DNA of 64,000 nt from Batillaria attramentaria (GCA_018292915.2 JACVVK020000548.1:64501-128500), one strand, 5' to 3'. Positions 1 through 12,957 are shown, numbered from the stretch's first letter. Notes: generated by a model from the sequence alone, not told the origin. A program made the numbers and translations.

Positions 1-76
1 AGACGACAGAGGATTAGATCTAGCGCATATAGTGTATCCCACTTCGGATCGTGAGCTGCTTGTGGGCAGGATTTAA

Positions 77-1047
77 AGGGTACGGCAAGTCAAGAGCACT
101 ATTGGGTTTAAATGACAGATATTGAGGTCCTAAGCTGTTAGACAGCAAAAGTTTTCGTGAACAAAGTACCATTTACTCAAAAAAGCGCCGAAAACACCCT
201 CTGCTTTCGGTTCCTGGGCTGCGCCATGTTGCCGCAGTCTTTCACGAATGAGACGGGAAAGGTGCTGACGGTGACGTCACTCCCCCACCACTGTCGGCAG
301 TGCCAGCTTTGAGCGGGTTGTTCCAGAGTATTATTTTGTGTTCGAGGTGCCAAAGTGCAAAGCGTTTGGTTGTTTCAGCAAACAGGGCATGTGTAAGACT
401 GCAGATGGAAGCCACAAAAGCTTTTATGAATTTCCAAATCTAAACAAATCAAAGGAAAAACGGAGGTTAGTATGTGCGAAATGGTTGGAGACCTTGAAGA
501 ACGATCGCTTGCCCTGCCGAGTGCAGGAATACGCCTGGAACAATCGAGGCTGACCTCGTTTGTGGAGATCATTTCACCCCGGATTGTTTCATTGGCGCTT
601 TTGCGAACGATGTTGCTGCTTCTCTTGTCAAAAACGCATCAATCGGCTCTTCCCCATCGTCCGCACTGTTTTCTGCCCAACCCCTTACTGAGCTCTTCCT
701 CAGAATATTCAGACTCGAAATTATAAAGAACTATCCCCAAATCCATTCTAGCTTTCAGGAAATAAGCAAAGTGTGTTTACGAGCCAGAAATAGCACGCCT
801 AAAACGTGTAGCAGGCACACCTGCACGCACAGAGAGTGTGCCAGCTTAGTGTCGTCTGCTGCTGAGTGGTGCAGTGACGTCACTGCTAGGTTCAACATGG
901 CAGCCTCCATGCCATCGCATTTCGGCTGCCGTTTGGTGTGATAAATGCTGAATGGTGTATTCATGTTCAAATCTTTTGTGCTGCAGCCGTCTAGGACATC
1001 ACTATCTATCCCCTAAACCCAACAATGCACTTGACTTGCCTTACCCT
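77..1047 (+). mobile_element. Kolobok/T2-like DNA transposon, internally deleted, copy 1
   Basis: Terminal inverted repeats of about 35 bp with four mismatches lie at 77-111 and 1013-1047. Both begin AGGGTA and read inward to TTGGGTTTA. A TTAA duplication flanks them (73-76 and 1048-1051). TTAA duplication, termini reading TTAAAGGG and an internal THAP zinc-finger exon are features of the Kolobok/T2 superfamily, whose transposases start with a THAP domain. At 971 bp it is too short for a transposase, so it is a non-autonomous derivative that keeps the THAP part. Partner copy 60322-62788; partial copy 36868-37393. Confidence 0.75.
339..719 (+). pseudogene. THAP zinc-finger domain fragment, frameshifted
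   Basis: One frame gives CKAFGC, SFYEFP, KRRLVCAKWLETLKND and then a stop near 551. Shifting frame at about 552 gives DLVCGDHFTPDCF and continues to about 724. The pieces fit a C2CH THAP domain: a Cys pair, the FYxFP block, the W of the AKWL block, and the closing C-x2-H-F. THAP domains bind DNA in transposases and in transcription factors derived from them. Here the domain sits between TTAA-flanked inverted repeats, so it is read as the N-terminus of a Kolobok transposase. It lacks an evident ATG in frame and contains a frameshift; the gap between the Cys pair and C-x2-H is longer than usual. It is not expected to be functional. Confidence 0.7.
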
Positions 1048-1460
1048 TTAAGTTGGATTTTTCCTTTCCCAACAGAGTCAGAATATCACTTGCAGGCTCG
1101 TTCGCGGTGACATACGTACAGATGACTACAATGGATGTCCTGTTACCACCAGGGAACTCGACAGAACGAGTAGACAGGCACAGAAAGAGAGGTTGACAAA
1201 GGGACAGAGAGACAAAGATGGCAGTACATACGGCAGACGAAGAAGTCGTGAATGTTCTGTTAGCACCAGGAAACTCGACAGAACTGGTAGTGCGGTTGTC
1301 CCGGGAGAAACTTTCCAATGCAACATCAGTCCGCCCGAGAGTGGAGATACAAGGTATTTCAAGCAGGATCCCGATCAGGAGGGCTTGAGTGCCGTATAAT
1401 GCAAACACCATCATGACCTGTAAGCACTCAATAATAATAATAGTAATAAATAGTTTTCAC

Positions 1461-1560
1461 AATTCGGTGCCCCCGGTTACGGAAAATACACCACACGAGT
1501 TTGTTTATTTCGACCGAAATAACGAGTGTGGTGTATTTTACCCGATCGGGGGCACCGAAT
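1461..1560. repeat. Fold-back (palindromic) MITE, ~100 bp
   Basis: Arms of about 41 and 44 bp start AATTCGGTGCCCCCGGTTAC and end with the reverse complement CGGGGGCACCGAATT, separated by a short T-rich loop. The same fold-back is at 63202-63301 in the duplicated segment. There is no coding potential. No clear target duplication was identified. Confidence 0.8.
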
Positions 1561-1754
1561 TGGGAAATGATTTGTATCACGTCCGTTCCTGGCCTTCTTT
1601 GATTTGAAAGCTGACATCGGCAAAGCAAATGCTTCACGCGGCATCTCTGACTGAGATCCTTCACTTCGCGTTGTCTATAGACTTGGAGAAGTCAGGTGTG
1701 TTTCGAAGCCTCCGTTTGAGCAAAGTACTGGAACTAGGCTTACGATTGTTAAAC

Positions 1755-1927
1755 AAGGAGGAACGGCCCCGTCCTACAAAGTTGTTTCTCCAAATTTCAT
1801 TTTATTTTGTCTGTTTTGTTGTTATTGTTGCCGGTTCTCCCCTCTCCAAGTTCTACCAATGACACTAGATGCTCTACGACCTCGACCGATTAGTCACGTG
1901 ACTGAGGGTGGGGCCGGGTGGGGGGAA

Positions 1928-1974
<47 letters not shown>

Positions 1975-3132
1975 GGGTGCGTGTTTGGGAGTTTAACGTC
2001 CTTTTCCACCACGTAAGGGTGATATCAAAGACGGGACAACGAGAGAAAGGCCAGCACAAATATTTGGCCCCAGCCGGCGGGATTCGAACTCTCGACTCGA
2101 GCATCGAAAGTCCAACGCTCTACCATTCGGCCACCCTGGCTCCCCAGAGAGAGAGAGAGAGAGAAAGAGAGAGACGCCAGTTCCGTGAACTAAACATTTG
2201 ACGTCATACAGAGAGAGAGAGAGAGCCGGAGAGAGAGAGAGAGAGAGAGATGACGTCAATTCCGCGAACTAAACATTTTGACGTCAGCCTCTAGCACTGC
2301 GATCGTCTGAGGAAGCTTGTTTATGTCTTGTGATTTCCCTGTTTGGCTTTGTGGCTTCCCCGATTGAATTAATTATTGAATTAATCTGGAAGATCTAGAG
2401 GGCTGGTGAAATGTCGGAGGCAGTGACGATACTTGCTTATTTTGTCTGTGAACTAAGTGTTTGACGTCAGCTTCACACTGGTATGACAGATGATGCTTGT
2501 GCATGTCTTGTGATTTCCCTGTTGCTTTTGTGACTTCCCTGGCTGAATTAATTTTTACATAAAATCTGGAAGATCTAGAGGGCTGGTGAAACATGGACTA
2601 GAATACCTTGGATTGTACTTATGAAATCGAAAATTTGGAACTCTTTTGACCGGTGCTTCTCGCAGAAACTTGAAAAAGTTATGTTTATCTAAAAGTTGTT
2701 ATTCTAAATGCTAAAGCTATAATAGTGCAGTAGTTCCTGTCATATGTGCAGTTGTCACACTAGACAAAAACGCCGAGATGATAAGTAATTTGCAGTAGTC
2801 TCTTCATAGATATTTGATCTTATGTGCAAACCACCCATACCTCGGAAATATTTTTTTTTACACAAAACCAGTCAGAGCTACAGAGCTGTAGCACGAATAC
2901 AGGCAGTGTGATTGGGTGAACTTCCAAAGTCTAGAAAATGAAGGAATTTGAACAACTTTTTCGAAAAAATTCGTAACATGACCGATTTTTTAAAATCGGC
3001 GATAACTCTTCTGAAAATGCGGCAGGCTAAAAATCGTGAAAGGTAGCTCTGGAGAAGGTGATTTCCCATTTTATCTCAAAGTAAAAAGGTCTCCATCGAG
3101 GTGGTTTAGGAGATAGCCATCATTACATCCGT

Positions 3133-3197
<65 letters not shown>

Positions 3198-3406
3198 TCA
3201 CAACTCCCGCCAAAAAGAACGCAGCAGCATAGTGTGCACGTCGAGTGTCTATGACGCAGGTTTCGTTACGTCACTATGTGCGTGAAAGTATGTATTGTGT
3301 GGAGAAACGTCACAGTCTTGTTTTGTATCACTGAAACTTGCTGCTGCGCGCAGCAAAATCTGCCCCGTCTCATAAAGTTGTTTCTCTATAGAGAAACAAC
3401 TTAAAA
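1755..3406 (+). mobile_element. Palindrome-ended Helentron-like element, family 1, copy A
   Basis: The element starts AAGGAGGAACGGCCCCGTCC and ends in a perfect 28-bp palindrome (3375-3402; arms AAGTTGTTTCTCTA). A related block (CCCCGTC, six or so bases, then AAGTTGTTTCTC) occurs in direct orientation near both ends. Inside are GA-rich microsatellites, a nested SINE, two ~181-bp direct repeats (CTTGTGATTTCCCTG at 2328 and 2509), several TGACGTCA sites and a (CA)n tract at about 3133-3194. The partner duplication lacks the element near 63490, so this is a real insertion. No protein is encoded. Non-autonomous Helitron/Helentron is the best fit, but the superfamily is not proved. Confidence 0.75.
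1971..2143 (-). mobile_element. tRNA-derived SINE
   Basis: Read on the minus strand it has a tRNA-like head with a pol III A box (TGGCCGAATGG) and B box (GTTCGAATCC). This is followed by a family-specific body (AAATATTTGTGCTGGCC, TTTGATATCACCCTTA) and a tail ending GGACGTTAAAC and a CCCA-rich run. It is nested in the family 1 element. Confidence 0.85.
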
Positions 3407-3860
3407 AACAACCTACTGTGGATAAGACTCAGCAAAACATCAACAATATTACATCCAGCGACTGGCAAATAGCTTCTTCGTCCCCATTCCCTATGGGATC
3501 GGACCGCGTCATGTCGTGACGTAAAACCTTTAGCCAGAACACGCTGCTGGAACATTGCTAGGGGGTAGTGCATGTGCCCATTTTAGGTACATTGATAATT
3601 CACGTGTGATCTTTATGGGTACAATGTTAAGGTATAATTAGAAACTTGATAACAAAATTGATCTCCATGACTGCAAACTATAAAAAGACGTATGCATCAA
3701 AGTTAATACTTTTTACACTGCAGACATGATATAAACGTTCTTAACTAAAAGTTATCTTGTCAGTGATTTTTTTCCATTTTAAAAACAAACATTTATCTAA
3801 TGTACCGGATGCCAACCAAGGTTTTCACTATATAAACATTTTATATTAAAAATAGTATAA

Positions 3861-5599
3861 CTAGAGGAACAAAGCTTCCTTGGCTCACTTGTGAGATGGG
3901 TCAAGGTCATTCAAAAGAGTATGTTTGTAAAGCTCCTATCACTAGCTATCCTGAAGTAGGGTGTCTCTTGTGTTCATAGTTCCTAAGAAAACGGCAAATG
4001 GCGAAATAACAGTTTTCCCAGGACAGCTTCTATGACCTTGACCTTAGGTCAAGGTCATTCAAGTGAGATCTGTAAGTGAAGAGCTTATCAATAATTATCA
4101 TTATGCCAAGTTTGACAGCTCTAGTTTTTGTAGTTTCTGTACAAGCGGTAATGTAAAATTTCACAACAGACAGCTGTAATGACCTTGACCTTGAGCCAAG
4201 GTCATTCAAATGGGTATGTGTGCATAGGTCTCATTGCTATCTATCATTGTGCCTTGTTTGGTGCATCTGCTGTTTGTTGTTTGCAAGAAAATGCTAACGT
4301 TAAAGTCTCCGCAAAACATGTTGAATGGCCTTGACCTTGACTCAAGGAAATTGAATACAAGCATGCCAGTACAGGTTTTGTCAATGTCTATCATCATGCA
4401 AAGTTTGATGCCTCTGGTTCCCCTACATTCTGAGAAAACGGTAATTTTAATTTCCAATGTGACAGCTATTGATGACCTTAACCTTTAGTCAAGGTTATTC
4501 AAAATGGTATTTCTTGAAAGGTCTTACTACTGTTTATCAGCAAGCCAGGTTTGGTGCTACTGCTGTTTATTGTTTCTGAGAGACTGCAAATGTTAAGGTT
4601 TTCGAAGGTTTTCCGCAAAACTGCTTGTGTGGCCTTGACCTTGATTCAACGTCACTGAATACAGGTATGTTAGTGAAGGTGTTGTCAATGTCTATCATCT
4701 TGCAAAGTTTGATGTCTCTGGCTTTCCTAGATTCTTAAAAATTGCCAATGTAAAATTTTCAAACAGACAAGTTTAGTGACCTTGAACTTGCGTCAAGGTC
4801 AATCGTTATGGTATGATTTTAAAGGTCTTATGGTTGTCTATCAGCGTGCCGAGTTTGGTGTCTCTGATGTTCATTGTTTCTGAGAAAATGCCAATGTTAA
4901 GGTTTCGGAAGGTTTTCCGCAAAACAGCTTGCGTGGCCTTGTCCTTGACTAAAAGTCACTAAGTACAGGTATGCCAGTAAAGATGTTGTCAATGTCCATC
5001 ACCATGCAGAGTTTGATGTCTCTGGCTTTTTTAGACTCTGAGAAAATGCCAATCTAAAATTTCTAAACAGACAGCTTTAGTGACCTTGACCTTGGGTCAA
5101 GGTCAATCACTATGGTATTTTTGAAAGGTTTTACGGCTGACTACCAGCGTGTCAAGTTTGGTGCATCTGCTGTTCATTGTTTCTGAGAAAATGCCAATGT
5201 TAAGGTTTCATCAGGCTTTCCGCAAAACAACTTGCATGGCCTTGACCTTGACCCAAAGTCACTAAATATAGACAAGCCGGTAAAGGTATTGTCAATGCCC
5301 ATCATCATGCAAAGTTTGATGTATCTGGCTTTTCTAGATTCTGAGAAAATGCCAATGTAAACTTTCCAAACAGACAGTTTTAGTGACCTTGACCTTGGGT
5401 CAAGGTCAATAATTATGGTATATTTTGAAAGGTCTTATGGCTGTCTATCAGCAGATTAATTTTGGTGTCTCTGCTGTTTGTAGATTCTGAGAAAAGGCCA
5501 ATGTTAAGGTTTACTGCGGACACACAGACACACAGACACACACACAGACAGACGACGGCGGGTTATTACATAGACTCACTTTGTTACACAAGTGAGCCA
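3861..5599 (+). mobile_element. Pearl/Helentron-like tandem-repeat element, copy 1
   Basis: The left block is CTAGAGGAACAAAGCTTCC then TTGGCTCACTTGTGA; the right block is TTACACAAGTGAGCC, the inverted repeat of the left. Between them are about ten ~150-bp units, alternating two variants (~300-bp dimers). Most carry TGACCTTGACCTT and TCAAGGTCA. The array ends in an ACACAG/CA microsatellite and GACGACGGCGGGTTATTACATAG. This plan resembles bivalve pearl elements and DINE-1-like non-autonomous Helentrons. The duplicate segment near 63760 has no insertion. Confidence 0.8.
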
Positions 5600-5754
5600 A
5601 AAATAGTATTCCTCAATGAAGGCGATGCCATAGCGGTAGAGTGGTATTTAAAAAAAATAATAGAAGTGACAGCATACACTTGACAATAGTTTCTGATCGG
5701 ACCGCAAGCGTTTTGCAAAACAAAAACGGGGGCATGCCGTATTCAGGCGTGGAT

Positions 5755-5960
5755 GGATAGGTGTTTGGCACTTTAACGTTTTTTTTCACCACGTGTGCGT
5801 GGTATCGTACACGGAGCAACGAGACAATGGGCAGCCGAGATTCGAACTCAACGACCCGAGCGTTGGAAGCCAAAGCTCTACCGTTCGCTGTCCCGGATCC
5901 CCGCCGTAATCTTTGTGGCCTGAGCGGCGTTAAACCCCCCAAAACTCACTCACTCACTCC
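5755..5960 (-). mobile_element. Diverged tRNA-derived SINE with an (ACTC)n-type 3' tail beside it
   Basis: Read on the minus strand, 5755-5900 is a diverged relative of the common SINE, with a recognisable head and the GGTGAAAAA...ACGTTAAAG tail. Immediately right on the plus strand, 5905-5960 has TTTGTGGCCTGAGCGGCGTT followed by AAAACTCACTCACTCACTC. That matches the 3' end of the retroelement at 17023-17978. Confidence 0.6.
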
Positions 5961-6077
5961 CCGCCGTAATCTGGAGAGTGAGGAAAAGACTACAAAATGC
6001 CTATAAACCTGTATATATTTCCTATTAGCCTCAGGCATTATAGTCACCCATAAAAGGGCTTGAATTTAAAAAAACAA

Positions 6078-7028
6078 CTAGAGAGCCAAAAGCCTCCATG
6101 GCTCCCTTGTGACACAGGTCAAGGTCATTCACAAGAGTATGTTTGTAAAGCTCTTATCACTATCCATTATCATGCCAAGTAAAGTGTCTTTGGCACTCTG
6201 AGTTTATGGCAATATTAGAATTTTCCCCGAAACAGTTTGTATGGCTTTCCAATGAGATCTCATCAATGTCTCATCATTATGCGAAGTTTGATGCCTCTAG
6301 TATTTGTAGTTCCTCCGAAAACAGTAATGTTAAAATTCACAACAGACAGCTTTAATGACCTTGACCTTCAGTCAAGGTCATTCAGAAAGGCAGATCTCAT
6401 TGCTGTCTATCATCATACCTCGTTTGGTGCCTCTACTGTTTGTTGTTTTGGAGAAAATGCCAAGGTTAAAGTTTCCCCCCCAAAAAAGCTTGCATGACCT
6501 TGACCTTGACTGAAAGTCAATGAACACAGGTATGTCTGTAAAGGTGCTGCTAATGCAAATCATTGCACATATAGTTTGATGCTTCTGATTCTTCTGGATT
6601 CTGAGAAAATGCAAATGTAAATTTTCCCAACAAACTGTTGGGTGGTACCACTTAAGGTGGTATGTGTGCATAGGTCCTATCACTGTCTATCAGCAGGCCA
6701 GGTTTGCCACCTCTGTTGTTTGTTGTTTCTGAGAAACTGCCAATGTTAAGGTTTCACAAAAATAGCTTGTACGGCCTTGACCTTGACACAAGGCCACCGA
6801 CTACATGTATGTCTGTAAAGTTCTTATCAACGTCTATCATCATGCAAAGTTTAAAACCTCTGGTGTTTGTAGATTCCGAGAAAATGCCAATGTAAAATTT
6901 TCAAACAGAGAGCGTTAGTCAAAATGATATGTTTTGAAAGGTCTTGTGGTTGTCTATAAGCATGCCAAGTTTGGTGCCTCGATCTGCTGTTTGTAGATTC
7001 TGAGAAAATGACAGCGTTAAAGTTTTCT

Positions 7029-7090
<62 letters not shown>

Positions 7091-7120
7091 GACGGAGGGT
7101 TAATACATAGAGGGAGCCAA
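6078..7120 (+). mobile_element. Pearl/Helentron-like element, copy 2
   Basis: The left block CTAGAGAGCCAAAAGCCTCC, GGCTCCCTTGTGA is followed by ~150-bp units with TCAAGGTCA sites. A (CA)n tract lies at about 7030-7086, followed by GACGACGGAGGGTTAATACATAG. The right end AGGGAGCCAAAAATTACC is repeated in tandem (7111 and 7131), a small local duplication of the terminus. Confidence 0.8.
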
Positions 7121-9610
7121 AAATTACCCAAGGGAGCCAAAAATTACCACGCACAGACAATTTACACGCACAGACCATTTACACGCACAGACCATTTACA
7201 CGCACACACTTGACAGGAGTTAAAAAAAAAATTTCCGATGTCTCCTTACCACTCAGCCTCACTGGATTAACGCAAGTCTACTTTATGTAGCCACTTCACT
7301 CTTATCCACTCGCGTCACCTCTGCCTGCATTGTACGCTAAAGTCCCGGCTTCACTGGCAGTTTGCCTCCTCTTGCAACCCGCTGGCACGCACCTTGCCCT
7401 ACAAATAAAAAAATCACGCTTTTTCTTGACAACAAAAATCATTACAAACAAGCACACTCACCACTCGCAAATCAACGCCTAAGTCTATGTGGTCTACGGT
7501 CTGTTTGTGAGATTACGCCTGACCAACTTTCTCCTGTAGATGCACTTAATAATGATTATGGTGCTGCAGGGATCAACAAGGGAGCTCCATCTTTACAGGT
7601 TCGGTCCTATGAACTGGTAAATATAAACCCATAAAGGCGGTAAGAGTAAGTTCTACAGAGCAAATTCTCTCTCTCTGAATGTGATGTCTAAACGCAGGTA
7701 AGGGACAGGTTTTTACCTGCTTTGGAACAGACTCAGTTTGCCAGTATCATGAAAAGCAATAGTCAAGCCAAGATTATTAACTTGGCGAAATTCCTGTTTT
7801 TCGCTTTCAAACGCCGCGCCTCGTTGTTGCAAGTGAGACATGAATTATTCAGCTGTACTATTCATTCGTACAATGTCCTTGTTGATCATGTGCTTGTCTG
7901 TGCGTTCCTTTGATTGTTGCTGTTTTGTTTTATTCATCCTCATGATAGTGGCCCATGGTCGGAATCAATAAAATCTGTAGAGTCGATTCGAGTCTCTCTC
8001 TCTCTCTCTCTCTCAATCGTTTCAAGGCCCGACTGTACAAACAGTTCCTGAAACATAGCCACTACACCAAGCCGAATGAACCCTAACGTATCACCCGCGT
8101 ACTTCTCAAAAGTGTGCGATATTCACCCATTTTACCTCTCTACAGTTTCACTAAGCTTATATTGCACAAAACTAACGTCAAATATGTACACTTAAAATCG
8201 ATATTTGTATGAACTTACCTTTATTGTTTTGCCCGTTATACCCGTTTTTGTCGCTGTTTCTCTTGCATTGCATTGGTCAAGATGTGTGCATCTGTACGTG
8301 TAATGTTTAGTAGTGTAGTTTTCCTAGTTTAGCAACGACAAGACAAAAGAAAATGGAAAATGTCAACGTAATCAGACAATAAAAATGATAAAGAGAAAAA
8401 TCCGATCTAAAATTAAACTTTTCGACCCCTGCAACTGTTCTTCAAACTTGCTTCCCATCGCAGAGTAATAACTCTTACGACCTCTGGAAAGTCGGTCACT
8501 CGTTGAAACATAGAGACTGAGGGTGGCACTCTCTGGGCGAAATGGCACCGAACAACACGGACATAGGGCGAAATGTACATGGAGCGAAATGGACAATGGG
8601 CGAACTGAAATGACACTGAGCAGAACGGGCATAGGGCGAAATGTACATTGGGCGAAATGGCATTGAGCAAAACGGACCTAGGACGAAATGTACATGAGGC
8701 GAAATGGACAATGGGCGAAATGTCTCACTCAAGCTGAAGTCCTGTATTGCAAAATCAGAGAAATTCCGGACAGTTGATTGGCTAATGACTCACCTGTAAA
8801 TAGTGAAATCATGCTCAATCCTTCTACCATAATATGCTAAAAGGGCCAAGCTTCCCATCCAAACCACTGCGCTTAGGCCCTTGTACCAAATAGTGCAAAC
8901 GGGGTACGACATCACTGACAGTTATCGTCTGGCCAATATCACCAAAACTGCGAGCCCGAGCCACTTGCATGAAACAGAATGTACACGAGTATGTCATGAG
9001 ACACAGCTCTAGTCTCAAACCGATTACACCGGGACTGTCAAGAGCGTGCATTAACGTTTAGTCCCTAAGTCAGTCGTAAACGCGCTCTGGTCTTTGTTTA
9101 TGCAACTCAACTAACCGTTTATTCTTAGCTTAGTCAATTTTTTCTCCGACCTAGGTCCTACCACTCTCCGTATCTCTGGGCCCTGACGACTGAAAATACT
9201 CGTGTTCTATATGGCACCATACTTTAAGTCAATTACTTCGTCATCCGACATGAAACTCTCTATGTGTTCTACGTCAGCATAGTTGACGTCACTGACCTCG
9301 ACTCGGGTTTCCCTTCAAGCGCTTCTCTTCCGATTTTCACGTCAGGTGTAGCGTTCTCCTGCTTGTATTGTAAGTGCTACCATTTCAAAACATTACAAAC
9401 TAACTGATTCATCTGTATTATTAATGTTTCCCCGGCCCCGTACTTTTGGTTGGCACTGTGAAAGTGTGGTGGACCTCGGCGTTTGCCACATTTCAGCGGA
9501 AGTAACTTCAGTTGCAGAAACACCTCACCCCTGCCAAATGTAACTGAATAATTTTCAGTTTGGAAAAGGGTTTTGAGTTTGAACTGGAATACAAACGTTA
9601 CCATAAAATA
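7121..9610. other. No gene recognised; small repeats only
   Basis: Contents: an 18-bp unit (CACGCACAGACCATTTAC) repeated about three times at 7150-7203; a (TC)n tract near 7993-8014; and a minisatellite at 8535-8725, listed separately. The stretch AATCAATAAAATCTGTAGAG followed by TCGATTCGAG (7963-7992) recurs in diverged form at about 34541-34575 and may be a retroelement tail. Open frames here are short and match no family I know. Confidence 0.5.
8535..8725. repeat. Minisatellite with GCGAAATG-type units (~16 bp)
   Basis: The core GGGCGAAATG recurs roughly every 16 bp or twice that (about 8535, 8566, 8582, 8633, 8649, 8712), alternating GTACAT and GACAAT continuations. Larger blocks repeat at about 67-115 bp. 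A Pro/His/Phe/Cys-rich frame on the minus strand is a by-product of the repeat. Confidence 0.65.
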
Positions 9611-9611
9611 C

Positions 9612-10016
9612 GGGGCGGCCGGTGTCTAGTGGTTAAGAGACTTGTCACCAATGCGAGAGGTCAAGGGTTCGAGTCTCACCCGGGGCAAAGAATTTTTCCT
9701 TCTCGTATGTGGCACCGTTCATTCGGGCCGATCGTCGGGGGTTCTCTCCGGGTACTCCGGCTTCCTCCGCCTCTGCTTTGGAAATGTTCAGCCCACCAAA
9801 TTTGAAAAATAAATGCAATTCTAAATTAAGAAATTTAAATAGCTGAGCTGACCCTTCGCACCACGTGATTGTAATGTGTTTATGTTCAGCGTGTGAGAGA
9901 ATGCGTGTGATTCACGTGAGCGTGCGTGTTTAGTTCAGTTCGCGACGCTTTGAGCCGATTCATGAAATTGGGTAAAGCGCCTATACAATACTCATTATTA
10001 TTATTATTATTATAAA
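9612..10016 (+). mobile_element. Second SINE type, tRNA head and LINE-like tail
   Basis: The head GTGTCTAGTGGTTAAGAGAC has an A-box-like segment, and GGGTTCGAGTCTC is a B box. The body contains GGTTCTCTCCGGGTACTCC and GGCTTCCTCCGCC, a motif shared by many animal SINE bodies. The sequence ends GGGTAAAGCGCCTATACAA and (TTA)n, a tail typical of L2/CR1-like LINE 3' ends. The link between head and tail across 9800-9960 is an inference. Confidence 0.55.
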
Positions 10017-10122
10017 GAAAGTTGACGATATCAAGATTTATCAAAGAATCAATTTGCTAAAGAGGCTTGTGCAAATTTCAATCGTCCCGATTCTTTGATA
10101 AATCTTGATATCATCAACTTTC
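10017..10122. repeat. Fold-back element, 34-bp arms
   Basis: The left arm 10017-10050 and right arm 10089-10122 are inverted copies. The left reads GAAAGTTGACGATATCAAGA onward and the right ends TCTTGATATCATCAACTTTC, with a single mismatch. The loop is about 38 bp. Confidence 0.8.
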
Positions 10123-10706
10123 CTTACGATAACTGATAATATCACTCACCGTGGACCCTGTTTCATTTCATTTCACTTCATTTCATTTCTTGAAGTGAAT
10201 AGATGCGAGCTGAAATTGGAGTCAGGAGATGCTGCTTTCGGGGATCTAGCCGTGTTTGCCAATCAATAAATGCTCTGCTTGGACAGTGCTAGCGTATTAA
10301 AAACTGTACTTCAAAGAGAGTCGCGGAGTATCACTTTCAGCCCTGCCACCGTATCACCTACGGTCTCGCAGACCCTAACAATAACATGCGTGAATGCGAC
10401 TCTCATACGCTCTGCACAGTGGAAGATTCCCCTGTAGGATGGATCCAAAGATACAAGGTCTTTGATGGATCCAATACTTCTTGAGAAATAGGGTTTTGCG
10501 TGCAAGAGCCCAGCTTTTGATCTAGCACACTTGAAAAACTCCCAGGCAGAGAGCGTTATCGCTATTGACTCATTGAGATTCATTCAGGGCTGAAAGGGGT
10601 ATAGCAGCTTCGTCAAGCTCCACTAGAAGTGACGCCACAAGTATACTTCATAGTGTAGCTAGACCGACACCGCTATACTCTTGATCACTGCTCTGTCATT
10701 GTCAAC
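10123..10706. other. No gene or repeat recognised
   Basis: Single-copy-looking sequence within this window, with a TTTCATTTCATTTCACTTCA tract near 10160. Short frames show no recognisable domain. Confidence 0.4.
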
Positions 10707-10770
10707 AAGGAGGAACGGCCCCGTCCTACAAAGTTGTTTCTCCAAATTTCATTTTATTTTGTCTGTTTTG
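10707..10770 (+). mobile_element. Family 1 element, 5' end fragment joined to family 2
   Basis: The first ~64 bp of the family (AAGGAGGAACGGCCCCGTCC to TTTGTCTGTTTTGTT) run directly into the terminal hairpin of a family 2 element. This is a chimeric junction. Confidence 0.75.
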
Positions 10771-10772
10771 TT

Positions 10773-12575
<1,803 letters not shown>

Positions 12576-12594
12576 GCTGGTCAGTGGCCATCTT

Positions 12595-12702
12595 GTTGTT
12601 ATTGTTGCCGGTTCTCCCCTCTCCAAGTTCTACCAATGACACTAGATCTTCTACGACCTCGACCGATTAGTCACGTGACTGGGGGTGGGGCCGGGTGGGG
12701 GG

Positions 12703-12735
<33 letters not shown>

Positions 12736-12911
12736 GAGAGTGGGTGGGTGGGTGTTTAGGAGTTTAACGTCCTTTTCCACCACGTAAGGGTGCTTTCTAA
12801 GACGGGGCAACGAGAGAAAGGCCAGCACAAACATTTGGCCCCAGCCGGGATTCGAACTCTCGACCCGAGCATTGAAAGTCCAACGCTCTACCATTCGGCC
12901 ACCCTGGCTCC

Positions 12912-12957
<46 letters not shown>

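Larger units (their letters stand above)
1..5635. repeat. Segmental duplication, copy 1 (partner at 60245-63806)
   Basis: The sequence from base 1 recurs nearly base for base from 60245 in the same orientation and can be followed, apart from insertions and a deletion, to about 5628 (partner end about 63806). This copy alone carries the palindrome-ended element at 1755-3406 and the pearl-like element at 3861-5599. The partner alone carries a pearl-like element at 60703-62186 and lacks about 190 bp matching 3551-3741. Shared blocks differ by scattered substitutions only. The left limit is unknown because homology starts at the window edge. Confidence 0.9.

Noticed and set aside
77..1047. piggyBac assignment based on TTAA duplication
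   Set aside because: The ends read AGGG rather than the CCY-type start, and a THAP domain is retained, which favours Kolobok/T2.
8372..8732. Pro/His/Phe-rich secreted-peptide-like frames
   Set aside because: They follow the ~16-bp minisatellite in several frames at once.
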